A stretch of DNA of 11,751 nt from Larix sibirica (GCA_004151065.3 NWUY0300006084.1:1570-13320), one strand, 5' to 3'; counted from the stretch's first letter, positions 1-8,679 are shown. The notes: generated by a model not told the origin, from the letters alone. Translations and numbers: made by a program.

Positions 1-7
1 GTTCATA

Positions 8-28
8 TATGAACCATCTTGGTTCATA
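8..28. repeat. Perfect 9-bp inverted repeat with 3-nt loop at the left edge
   Basis: TATGAACCA (8-16) and TGGTTCATA (20-28) are exact reverse complements separated by TCT. The left arm is also half of a 14-bp perfect palindrome, GTTCATATATGAAC (1-14), so GTTCAT or its complement occurs three times in 28 bases. It could be the end of a terminal inverted repeat of a small DNA transposon cut by the window edge, or a chance palindrome in AT-rich DNA. No partner copy was seen elsewhere in the window. Confidence 0.6.
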
Positions 29-106
29 CCAAAAGCATAATTTTGTGAATCAACATAAGAAATTTGATATATTTACTACTCATTAAAAACAATGACACAT
101 AAATGA

Positions 107-622
107 CACATTTTATGTGATCTCAATATTAAACTAAGCTTGGGAAATTTTATTCATATTATTGTCCGCTACACTTTATTTTGTCACATAATAGTGGCTT
201 CATTGGACACTTATGCATGGAATGATTCAATTGTAGAAGTCTATGGTCTTCTAGTCAATGCTTTGAAGGTCTCCATTAGTTGTAGAAACCCCTCTACTAA
301 AAGCATGTGTCGGGTTGAGAAAGGAAAATATATCAGAAACTCAAATGCACAACTCATGATAAACAACATGCTACTTACTAATATTTATGTTTTTATTTTA
401 AAGAGATAGAAATTTTCCACCAAAATGAATAGTGATTATTCCAAGGAGTTTTGCACTATGACTCATGGATCCCGAGCTCATAATACTATGCTTTATGATT
501 TCTACAAGAACCATACACTTCATAGGAGAGTGAGTATGTTTCCATTTATAATGAAAATAGCCCATGAGGTGATGCATATTATCTATGTGAAATCCAATAT
601 CTTCATTGAAATGTCAAGATAG
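107..622 (+). pseudogene. Unrecognised coding-like frame with one internal stop
   Basis: One frame runs about 172 codons with a single stop, TAG at 407-409, before ending at 620-622. DNA this AT-rich would be expected to carry roughly ten or more stops over that length, so the stretch may once have been coding. The second half (from the ATG at 425) reads as a basic, His- and Met-rich peptide with no membrane segment or catalytic motif that I recognise. No upstream promoter or splice structure can be defended. It may be a fragment of a transposon protein or a chance open frame, and I assign no function. Confidence 0.2.
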
Positions 623-1702
623 GAAACCCAAAGGTGGTACCACTACTCCTAACTCCTCTCATGGAATTTAAATCCTCTCGTGGCATTATTGTTGTTTGCA
701 TCAAGCCATTTAACAATACATCTTGAGAAAATTCATATGTATTATTATTTCTTGAAAATTCATATGTATTATTATTTCTTTTTGCAAGAATTGTTTACTT
801 AATAAAAAAAACTACATACCTAAAACAATTTTTAAGTTAACAGAATCATGTTACTCGTATATATAGTTGAATCCCATACTATCCAACCTACTACTATTTG
901 ATTAGTTTTCTTTTGGAAAATAAATAATAAAAATTATATATTCTATTTGAGTTGAAAAGAAATACATTTTGAATATGCATATAACATTGCATGACATATC
1001 AATGAATTGGCTCTCATTTAAGCATTCAAATATGTCATATGTACTACACTGTATATATTTCAAAATTGAGGATTAAACTTTCTCCAACACATAGCCAGCT
1101 AGTCTAGGCCTTTTAAATAGGAACCAAAATATTACAAATGAGTTTGTTCATAGAATAGGATATTTTGATCAACATTCATTTATAATGATTAATCAACATT
1201 TGAAATGAATAATGATTACCTCTCAAATGTATCCTTGTTGAAAGAGATGTAGATACATTTAATATCTTTATGATATCTTTTGAAATATTGCTTTAGAAAC
1301 AATATGCTACACATACATTTTTTTTTGGTAAACTTGAAACATTGATTAATTGATATTACACCAACACTAAAGTTGGCAAGTTGGTGTAAAATCAATCTAA
1401 CATCTAACTGAAGCATAACACGTTAATTAAGCACCATTTGTGAGACATTTATTTTGCAGGCATTGATCTAGCACCTACCATGTGATAAGTGCTAGTTTAG
1501 CATGTGTTGACATGGCACTATATTACATCAATTAATTGGCATGTATATAGTGATGATGCGTCCAAGGAATGTTAATTAATCAATGTTCATGGAAAAGCAA
1601 TGAAATGTTTGCAATGTGGTTATGTGTTTCACTTCAATGGATTAGTGTTAAGGAATGTTGCTACTGTGTTGAGTGAATGTCTACTATTTGAAATTTTAAG
1701 GT
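623..1702. other. AT-rich intergenic DNA with minor repeats
   Basis: No gene is supported on either strand. The visible small structures are the tandem duplication at 728-780 (listed separately), an 8-bp inverted repeat ATTCATTT/AAATGAAT at 1174-1181 and 1203-1210, and a 7-bp inverted repeat CTAGCAC/GTGCTAG at 1468-1474 and 1489-1495. AATGTT and its complement AACATT recur from about 1170 to 1860, which may reflect an old, degraded repeat. Antisense open frames here are short and resemble nothing known. Confidence 0.5.
728..780. repeat. Two-copy 26-27 bp tandem duplication
   Basis: A unit beginning AAAATTCATATGTATTATTA occurs at 728-754 and again at 755-780. The copies are identical over 26 bases and differ at the 27th (G in the first, T in the second). 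The lack of divergence suggests a recent local duplication, for example by replication slippage. No function is implied. Confidence 0.9.
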
Positions 1703-1738
1703 GGGTGTGTGGGGGGAGGGGAGAGGGGGAGAATGGGG
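1703..1738 (+). other. Canonical G-quadruplex motif
   Basis: Five runs of three or more G occur close together on the + strand: GGG at 1703-1705, six G at 1711-1716, four at 1718-1721, five at 1725-1729 and four at 1735-1738. The loops are 1 to 5 bases. This meets the usual G3+N1-7 definition several times over and stands out in a region that is otherwise strongly AT-rich. It is equally describable as a purine-rich low-complexity tract. No adjacent gene suggests a regulatory role. Confidence 0.75.
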
Positions 1739-2226
1739 ATTATATCAATTAACCAACATTTACCTTATGTAGGAACGTTGAAACATCAACACCATGAATA
1801 TGGCAGCTAACCATCATCTTTAAAAATGATGTCCAATGTTAAATTAACATTTATAACATGGAAAGCGTCAAAAATTAACCCCAAATGGGAAGTGTGTTCT
1901 CCCTAATACCCCTCATCAACAATTTGATGGAGCATTCTAGTACATGTCAGGTTTGGCACAATGGAAATGACCACCTATTTTTTGTGAATTTCTCTTTGGT
2001 CATGTTAGTATTAAATATTTAATCTTAACTTGTGAACCTTAGTGATCATTATTACCATTAATTTAATTAATATACTATTAGTTGTGACCCAATAAGTCAT
2101 GTATTTACCAATTATACTATGTAAAAGGGTCTTCTATCACATATCTATACATCATCGACATCTATTGAATATCATCTACGTATCCTATTATTCTAATGTG
2201 TTTTTAGATGTGAGGAGTTAAGTCAC
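1739..2226. other. AT-rich intergenic DNA
   Basis: I see no gene, repeat array or RNA here. A near-palindrome AATGTTAAATTAACATT lies at about 1836-1852, and a short hairpin can be drawn in the ATCATCTTTAAAAATGATGT stretch just before it (about 1813-1832). Both are within what AT-rich sequence produces by chance. Confidence 0.4.
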
Positions 2227-2378
2227 TCAGCATTGACCATTGATGCTTGGAGCTTCATTAAACATTGCATTTGATAAGACAAAGTTTTGCAAGTCATTAT
2301 AGGTTGTTCTCTCTACAAAAAGGCCTTGTTTGTGTAGGAAGATTAGATGAAATTGTTTATTTCTAGAATTTAAGGGAT

Positions 2379-2687
2379 GTGGTGGCCTACTATGTGGATA
2401 GTAAGAAACATCCAAATCAATTGAACAATAGACTCTCTCAACACTGTGCATACATTAATCATTTTATGAAAACTAACCTAGATGCAAACCTTTACCAAGA
2501 AATTCACCAAAGCCAAAGTATCAAAGTAACACAAACTTGGAATGATTTCCAAAGCAGAAGAGTAGACAACCAGTTTGTTTGGTTCGATTTTCAAACTAGA
2601 CATTGTTGTATGAAGGCACTTTTGTATGTCTATGCAATTTTTCAAAACCCTAACTCTCTCCATCTACAGGTGTTTTCTAAAGCTTAA
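2379..2687 (+). other. Unrecognised open reading frame of about 100 codons
   Basis: An open frame encodes a peptide rich in His, Gln, Asn and Phe, starting only from a GTG. An overlapping antisense frame of similar openness spans 2227-2451, so neither strand is clearly coding. No domain, signal peptide, transmembrane helix or zinc-binding motif is visible. The base composition is slightly less AT-rich than the neighbouring intergenic DNA, which by itself lengthens open frames. It may be a fragment of an old element; function unknown and coding status doubtful. Confidence 0.15.
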
Positions 2688-2689
2688 TT

Positions 2690-3270
2690 TATTTTTTACT
2701 TACGTATAAAAGCAATAATTTCGAGATTGTGTACCTTGGCATAGTGCATCCCTAATAGTGGATCGTTTCCTATGAAGTGTAATGTTCAATGTGCCAAATC
2801 TTATATTTTTTTGTCATAAAGGGGTAATTTTAAGGATCCATACATATCTTAAAGTGTAGAAACCTTAGTAAATATTTTTAATTCTTAAAATGCCAACTAT
2901 AAAATGTTTGGTGGTAATTTTGTAAAAATATTCAAAATTATAAGGATTTATATGGTTTATAGAAAATTTTGGCAATTTTTCAAGTAACATAACTTTATCA
3001 TATGTAATTTGGGTGAATTGTATTTGGAAAAATATGAAAGTTGGTGGATCATGTTTTGAAAAAAAAAAAAGGAAAATTATCCAAAATGGAAAAATTTAAC
3101 CCCTAAAATTTTCCATGGTTCATTGCCCCTAAGTGTCTGCCTTGGCCCCCTTTTTCTCTAGTGAATTATTGATCATGGGGAGGATCTATAGCACAAGCCC
3201 CTTCTCTGAAACATCTTCAAGTAGGGAAGGCTTGTTCCATTTCCCCCTTATTGATTACAAATCTATGGGT
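2690..3270. other. AT-rich intergenic DNA with a 12-A run
   Basis: No coding or RNA feature is recognised. A run of 12 A lies at 3059-3070, followed by a somewhat C-rich stretch (about 3100-3160). The A run could be the relic of a retroposed sequence tail, but no recognisable body precedes it and no flanking target duplication was found. Confidence 0.4.
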
Positions 3271-3277
3271 TCCTATT

Positions 3278-3280
<3 letters not shown>

Positions 3281-3308
<28 letters not shown>

Positions 3309-3316
3309 ATGATGAT
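3281..3316. repeat. TTG/GTT microsatellite passing into GAT repeats
   Basis: About nine uninterrupted GTT units run from 3281 to 3308 and then switch to three GAT units ending at 3316. It is preceded by TATTATT, so three related trinucleotide types abut. This is a typical slippage-prone microsatellite. Confidence 0.95.
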
Positions 3317-3412
3317 GCCTCAAAACCTTGTTATTGTGATATCCTTACCAAGGGTCTCTGATCTAAGACTCAACAAGCCCTTTAAGTGTCAAGAAGAATA
3401 TCAAGGTTCAAA

Positions 3413-3423
3413 CCCCCCCCCCC
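3413..3423. repeat. Run of 11 cytosines
   Basis: Eleven consecutive C follow CAAGGTTCAAA. Long C runs are uncommon in AT-rich plant DNA and are prone to length error in both replication and sequencing. The open frame spanning it (3386-3628) depends on the exact number of C and should not be trusted as a gene. Confidence 0.9.
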
Positions 3424-3683
3424 TTCCTATCATTTTATGAAAGGATATTTTTGGAAGGGGAGATCATTTTTAACAAAACCAAGTGAAAAAAAAAAGAGTA
3501 AAGACCTCTTGATTTTAAACTATGAAATATTATATTGTTTCCTTGAGGGCCAAGTTATTCATTTTCCCCAAGTAAGAAGGGAATATCTTTTTTTCATAGG
3601 ACCCTCACACTGTGTGATCCCACCATAATTATTTGTTCTTCAAAAAGCAATCAATTTCGCAACTTTCATTATGGAATCCATAA

Positions 3684-4091
3684 ATTCATAATTTTAGTTT
3701 GCATGCCAAAAGAGATGAAAAGCAACCTAAAGAGTATGATAAGAAGGGAAGGTGGCTAAATAAATCATATGAAACTCAAGGTTTCACAAGCACCCATGTC
3801 TCAGATGAGTTTGAATTCCATATTCAGTAGCAAGAACCTCCTATAGATACATGGAACACTAGAAAACTATTTTTCAAACCTAATGAAGCTCAAGTTATTA
3901 AACTTCATAACCGGATGATATGCTTAGATCTACAAGAAGTCAACCAAATTAAATATTTCTTGTCTCGACTCAAGATGTTGCAATTGAAATTGGAGAAATG
4001 TTGCACTAACTTCAAAGAAGGATAGGTAGATGATTCAATTCATTCTCCAAAATTGCATTCTCTGTGTGAATTTTTTGTTTCCAAATATTGA
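3684..4091 (+). pseudogene. Unrecognised coding-like segment upstream of the ORF1 zinc knuckle
   Basis: The frame used by ORF1 continues upstream for about 135 codons with only three stops (TAG 3828-3830, TAG 4023-4025, TGA 4089-4091). It encodes a charged peptide. The stretch from about 3890 to 4020 has heptad-like leucine, isoleucine and valine spacing compatible with an amphipathic helix or coiled coil. In most plant L1 ORF1 proteins the zinc knuckle is preceded by a DUF4283 domain, and I do not see its usual tryptophan-rich signature here. The segment may be a divergent ORF1 N-terminus, or a piece of another element joined at about 4090. Confidence 0.4.
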
Positions 4092-5003
4092 AAAACAAAG
4101 AATGTGATTAGTAGAATTGCACCTATGATCCTTCATGAAGAACTAAACCTAATTTGGGGACAAGCTCGAAGACGGCAGATGTTGGACTATGAAGGCATAC
4201 CTTTTCGGTGCCACAGATGCCATGTTTATAGTCACATGGAAAAGAACTGTCACCAGCATTTTAGCAAGTTGACAGATCGACCAAAGAATAGAATGGTGAT
4301 GCAAAGTGACCCTAGCTCAGGGGAAATGTTTCCCAAGGTTGGTCGACTAAAGGAGGTCCACAGAACTTAGGAACATCCAAAAATTCTAGCGGACAACGAT
4401 CTCTCAGTGCTCAGGGATAGCAGAACAGAACATCCTCACCCACTTGACCCCACAGTGCCTCCAGATCCGCATGGAGTGGTGGAGCAACTTGAGCATCCGG
4501 TCTAGGGGGAAGCATCAAACTCTTTGGGTAAGAAGTTGGATCTCACCTGCCATATTTCCTCTCTGGAATCTACTTTTTCTTATTTAAATTTTGAACAAAA
4601 GTATGTCTATGTTTCCTCCCCCTCTACCTCTTCACCCTCTGACCCAATCCCCCCCACAACACAGCTTCAGACCTCCCTAACCTATCCCTCCCATCCACCA
4701 AACCCTTGCCACCTCCCTCCACCATCCTCTACACTCTCCTCAAATTGGGAACCCTCCTTTGGAACCTTTCCCATTTGTTTCCACCTAAGATCCCGGGACA
4801 TCCCTGAATCTTTTGAAACCTCCTCTCAACCTCCTGGTTTAGGGAAAAACCCACAAGTTGTTTTGAAAGGGAAAGGCAGAGGGAGACCTTCCCATCTTTC
4901 CTCGGCACAACACCGTTCACTGAAGGATCTTGCTAATGGAAAACAAAATTCTATTTTAGGGGCACTTAGAGCAACGAAATCCCTAGAGGGGGTTACCCAA
5001 TGA
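4092..5003 (+). pseudogene. LINE ORF1 (CCHC zinc-knuckle, RNA-binding Gag-like protein), broken
   Basis: ORF1 proteins of L1-type elements bind the element RNA and form the ribonucleoprotein particle with ORF2 protein. A typical plant ORF1 block ending in DYEGIPFRCHRCH is followed by the knuckle, C-x2-C-x4-H-x4-C with cysteines and histidine in place (about 4212-4253). Downstream comes a Pro/Ser/Thr-rich linker (about 4605-4750), then a basic tail with KGKGRGRP (4866-4889), similar to an AT-hook core. Two in-frame stops, TAG 4368-4370 and TAG 4503-4505, interrupt the frame, but no frameshift is needed from 4092 to the final TGA at 5001-5003. The end overlaps the ORF2 start. The identification as ORF1 is firm; its original start codon is not identified. 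Confidence 0.8.
5000..5003 (+). promoter_or_regulatory. ATGA stop-start overlap joining LINE ORF1 and ORF2
   Basis: The ORF2 ATG (5000-5002) overlaps the ORF1 TGA (5001-5003). The first ORF2 residues run straight into the endonuclease motif LSLNCRG, so this ATG is a natural start. Overlapping AUGA junctions are known to allow coupled termination-reinitiation in some bicistronic elements, including the silkworm non-LTR element SART1. The sequence here shows the overlap; that it was used for reinitiation is inference. Confidence 0.7.
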
Positions 5004-5736
5004 AACTTTTATCCCTGAATTGCAGGGGTTTGGCAAGTTCCCAAAAAAAACTTGCACTCAAGAGGTTGGTCACGGTGCATCATCCTGATATCCTTTTGTT
5101 ACAAGAAACCCTAGGTTCAGAAGAGGCGGTCACAAACCTTCTGAACGCGTCTGTTAAGTATTTAGACTTCTTTGCTCAAGACACAAGAGGACTCTCAAGA
5201 GGTTTAGCAGTCGTCTGGAACCCAAAAAAAGTAAAGGTTGGAAATTCTTGGGGATTCGCTTCAGGCCTCGGCTTGGAAGTGTATTTTGTTGATTTGGACA
5301 AAACCTTCACAATCCTCAACATCTACGGCCCTTATGAAAATAAGGTTCCCTTTTGGGACTCTTTGTGCAAAAAAACTGTTCTCAAGTCCAACAACATCAT
5401 TCTAGGAGGTGACTTGAACTTCACACTGGGTACACATGAAATATGGGGCCCCAAAGAGAGAATAGATCCTCTTACAGCTTTCTTCGAATAAAAATTCCGA
5501 GAAGGTCGACTTATTGATGTTGATCCTATAAAGCTAAAACCCACATGGACCAACAGGAGAACTGGAGAAAGAAGAATTGCCAAGAGGCTTGATTGTTTCT
5601 TAATTGCAGAAAATATCCTAGATCAGAATCTGAGAATCAGGCAATGGGTAAATTCCGGGTGTGAATCGTATAATCACCCAATCTGTCTTGAAGTCTTGAA
5701 TGAGGCTCGAAAACCACCCAGACCTTTTAATTATGT
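5000..5736 (+). pseudogene. LINE ORF2 endonuclease domain (APE/exonuclease-endonuclease-phosphatase fold)
   Basis: The domain would make the first nick for target-primed reverse transcription. Motifs visible in order are LSLNCRG (Asn 7), LLLQET (Glu 36), an IYGPYE block, and GGDLNFTL with Asp 138 and Asn 140. After the TAA at 5489-5491 the same frame continues with RRIAKRLDCFL. The C-terminal SDH catalytic motif should follow at about 5666-5674 but reads S-Y-N, so the Asp and His are both changed. The domain therefore has a nonsense codon and has lost catalytic residues. The family assignment is secure from motif order. Confidence 0.88.
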
Positions 5737-5739
5737 TCT

Positions 5740-6324
5740 GCTTGGCTAAAAGAGGAGGAGGTTGTTCAAATTATTCAATCAAACTGGAGGCCATATATCC
5801 CAGAATATGGTGTTCATGCAGCCCTACATTTTGCTCAAAATCTCTCCCAGGTCAAGAAGAAAGTTCAGGAATGGACCTTACTCAAAAAAGTAAGGGATAA
5901 GGAGGAAATCAAACTTGTCGAAACAGATATAAGGAACATTCAAGAGTCAGAAGGTGGGGGTTTTCTCTCTCAAGATACCAAGGCCCAACTTGGCCAGTTG
6001 GAAACTAGAAGAAGAAAACTATTGAAACAGCAGGAAGAAATATGGAGACTGAAGAGCAGAGCGATCTGGATAGAATGCGGGGATGAAAACACAAAGTTAT
6101 TCCAGGATTTCGCAAAAGTTCGAAAATTGCAGAACGCCATTTGGGGACTGAAAAATGGAAATAATGAAGAAGTCACCACTTTCGAAGGACTAGCAAACTT
6201 GGGCACCTCCCATTTTAAATCCCTATTCAAAGAAGACAATAGGGCCACAATTGCTGAAGTAATCCGCCTCTCCCAATTCTTTCATGGCCTCATCACTGAG
6301 GAAGATAATCAGGGACTCGTGGAA
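5740..6324 (+). pseudogene. LINE ORF2 linker between endonuclease and reverse transcriptase
   Basis: After the frameshift the reading frame is open for 195 codons. It starts with AWLKEEE and continues as a Lys/Glu/Gln-rich helical region, including LETRRRKLLKQQEEIW at about 5996-6045. That block precedes WIECGDENTKLFQDFAK, a well-known plant LINE block (variants of GDxNTKFFH) before the palm domain. It ends with a TAA at 6325-6327 where glutamine (CAA) is likely in the ancestor. The helical region may bridge the nuclease and polymerase domains in the folded protein. Confidence 0.8.
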
Positions 6325-6327
6325 TAA

Positions 6328-7371
6328 ATATCAGAAGACGAACTTAAAGAAACTCTCCACAGCTTCCAGAAAGATAAAATTTTGGGTCTGGATGGATGGA
6401 CCATTGAATTATTTCTGGCACTTTTCGACATTATTGGTCCTGATATCCTACAATTGGTGGAGGAATCCAGGACAAGAGGTTTTATGCATCCCCCCCTAAA
6501 TTCTACTGTCTTAGCTCTCATTCTGAAAACATATCACCCCAGTCAGATGGAAGACTTCAGATTGGTCTCTCTTTGCAACATCACATACAAAGTGGTAGCA
6601 AAGATCATGACTTGTAGAATGAAAAAGGTGTTGTCAAAATTTATTTCATATGAACAATTCAGCTTCCTAGAGGGTCGACAAATTCATGAGGCCATTGGGG
6701 TTGCACAAGAAGGTATTCACTCCATCAAGACTAAGAAGCTTAAAGTTGTTGTAATCAAGATCAACCTCTCAAAGGATTTTTACAGAGTAAGCTGGTTGTA
6801 CTTACATATGCTCATGACACACCTTGGTTTTAACTACCCATTTATCAAATGGGTGATGAGCTGCATCACAATAGCATCTTTTCTGGTCCTAATAAACGAC
6901 TCAGCTTCACCCTTTTTTGTTGCTGAGAGAGGACTTCGACAAGGATGTCCCCTCTCACCGCTGCTCTTCTTATTGGTAGTTGAAGGTCTTAACAGGGCTA
7001 TCGTAGACGCAAAAAGACGGGGCACCTTCTCAGGAATTTCCATCTCAAACACCCTCAAAATCATTCATCTTCTCTTTGTGGACAACATTCTCATCTTCTA
7101 TGACGGATTACTAAGAGACGTTGAGAAACTCATTGAAATTCTGGAACTATTCCGAAAAGGAACAGGAATGATAATTAATGCTCAAAAATACACTCTTTCC
7201 ACCATCAATTTGGAAGAGGTTGAATTACAAAGGTACACTAATATCTTCCCCTTTAACTTAAGGACTATTGATGAAGGCCTCAAGTTCTTAGGATTTAAAC
7301 TCAATCCAAACTCTTACAAATCAGAAGACTGGCTCTGGCTTATTCCAAAACTTGAAAAGAGAATCAACATT
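6328..7371 (+). pseudogene. LINE ORF2 reverse transcriptase domain, catalytic residues altered
   Basis: The frame is clean for 348 codons. Visible blocks are LGLDGW (usually SPGPDG; about 6376-6393), DFRLVSLCNITYKVVAKI (fingers/palm), EQFSFLEGRQI, the motif A region INLSKDFYRVSW, RQGCPLSPLLF (6937-6969) and the motif C region FVDN (7075-7086). In active elements motif A begins with Asp and motif C reads FADD. Here the motif A Asp is Asn (6763-6765) and the second motif C Asp is Asn (7084-7086), so polymerase activity should be lost even without the stops. The order and spacing match RVT_1 of plant LINEs. TGA at 7372-7374 ends the block, probably from Trp TGG. Confidence 0.9.
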
Positions 7372-7374
7372 TGA

Positions 7375-8260
7375 AGCCATAGATGGCTCTCCAGAACAGG
7401 CAGATGGGTATTCATCAAATCCATTATAGAAGCTATCCCGGTTTATTGGATGTATCTCGTTTGGATACCAAAGAATATTCTGGATAAAGCAAGGAAAATC
7501 TGTTTCAAATTTCTTTGGTCCGAAAAAAATGAAATCTCAATAACTCTGTGGGTTAAATGGGAAAGAATATCCCAACCAAAATCGCTCGGAGGATGGGGGT
7601 TAAAAGACATTCATCTCTTCGCAAAGGCCCTAGCTGCAAAATATGGCTGGCGACTTCTCACTACCCACAATCTTTGGTCGGACGTGGTTCAACATAAATA
7701 CATTACTCCAGACACAATCCCGGATTGGATCAAAAGCAACTCAAGAAGGAGGCAGGGAATATTTATTATTTGGACGGTTGTTCTATCCTTCCTTCCCATT
7801 ATTGAAGAAGGATTGGCCTGGAAAATTGGAAACGGAACCCAAGTTCGTATTGGATCATACCCTTGGCCAGGATGTCAAAACCGCCACATACTGCCTCCAC
7901 AACTTATTCAATTTCTTCAAAATCAAGGTTTTTTTCATTTAAACCAAATTGCAGATCCCATCTCCTCTACAATTTGGCATCAGGGGTGGAAAATTTCTTT
8001 CGACCCGAACATCCCGGAGGCACTAGAAGCTGGTTGGAATGGTTACATAAACACACTCAAAACAACACATGTTTAGCTTACTGACCCTTAGGACGAACTT
8101 GTTTGGCTCTCTGTTGCACACAGCATCTACATGCCAAAACTAGGATATAAAAAACTGGCCACTACCGAACATCCGAGTAATCCAAATTGGTGGTGGAAAA
8201 GCATCTGGAAGTCCAAATGCCCACAAAAATAGAAAATTTTCATGTGGTGTACTTTGGCAT
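7375..8260 (+). pseudogene. LINE ORF2 C-terminal connection region leading into the zinc finger
   Basis: The frame resumes directly after the TGA with a conserved plant LINE block, WLSRTGRWVFIKS, followed by IPVYWMYLVWIPK and LGGWGLKDIHLFAKAL. The region continues to TAG 8074-8076, then a second TAG at 8089-8091, and a third at 8230-8232. Between the last two stops it reads NWWWKSIWKSKCPQK, the usual entry into the zf-RVT zinc-binding domain, followed after the stop by KIFMWCTLA. Its function in these elements is structural or nucleic-acid binding by comparison with relatives; nothing catalytic is visible. Confidence 0.78.
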
Positions 8261-8261
8261 A

Positions 8262-8424
8262 TCCCAATCTGGGAACGACTGAAACGTGGGAACATTGAAG
8301 GGCCTAGCTGGTACATGTTATGTAAACAAGCTGATGAATCAGTCTCCCATTTCTTATCACCTATCCTTTTTCCATCCATATGTAGACAGAGCTTAAATGA
8401 AAGTTAAATTTTATTACTATCTAG
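8262..8424 (+). pseudogene. LINE ORF2 zf-RVT zinc-binding region, frameshifted
   Basis: A change of frame near 8262-8270 puts WERLKRGNIEGPSW in the second frame, followed by a YMLCKQADESVSHFL block that matches the zf-RVT consensus in order. The expected first cysteine of the C-x2-C pair reads Tyr (TAC, a single change from TGC), and a later cysteine is also missing. The frame then ends near 8404, and the RNase H-side frame resumes after 8424, so another indel lies in between. The exact indel positions cannot be fixed without an intact relative. Confidence 0.65.
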
Positions 8425-8679
8425 GATGGTGCAACTGTTGAAGATGCTTGGAATACTTGGGTCTCCTCGGCAGATACCTTATCAATTCAAGCTCTGCCAC
8501 TCCTTGCTGCTTGGGGAATATGGCTAACTAGAAACAAGGCCATCTTCCAGGACATCCCATCTATCCCTGAGCTTATTGCCTCCCACAGCATTGATATACT
8601 TTCCTAATTCCCACAGCAAAAGGGTGTCCCTACCACTAGAGTCATAACTGAGGAGATTATAAACAAAAATAGCCCTTAG

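Noticed and set aside
1468-1495. CTAGCAC/GTGCTAG inverted repeat as a transposon end or terminator
   Set aside because: Only 7 bp with a 14-bp loop, no T run and no flanking duplication; expected by chance.
3404-3423. GGTTCAAACCCC resembling a tRNA/SINE box B
   Set aside because: No box A at a suitable distance, no acceptor or T-arm pairing, and the match runs into a simple C tract.
3386-3628. Open frame of 80 codons spanning the C11 run
   Set aside because: Its frame depends on the exact length of a homopolymer, it encodes Pro repeats from the C run, and shows no domain.
4729-5583. Antisense open frames across the LINE (for example 4729-4920 and 5332-5583 on the minus strand)
   Set aside because: They lie opposite well-supported LINE coding sequence and translate to nothing recognisable; they are shadows of the sense frame.
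7643-8084. Alternative + strand open frames inside ORF2 (7643-7942, 7863-8084)
   Set aside because: They overlap the clean ORF2 frame, which carries conserved plant LINE blocks; these frames carry none.
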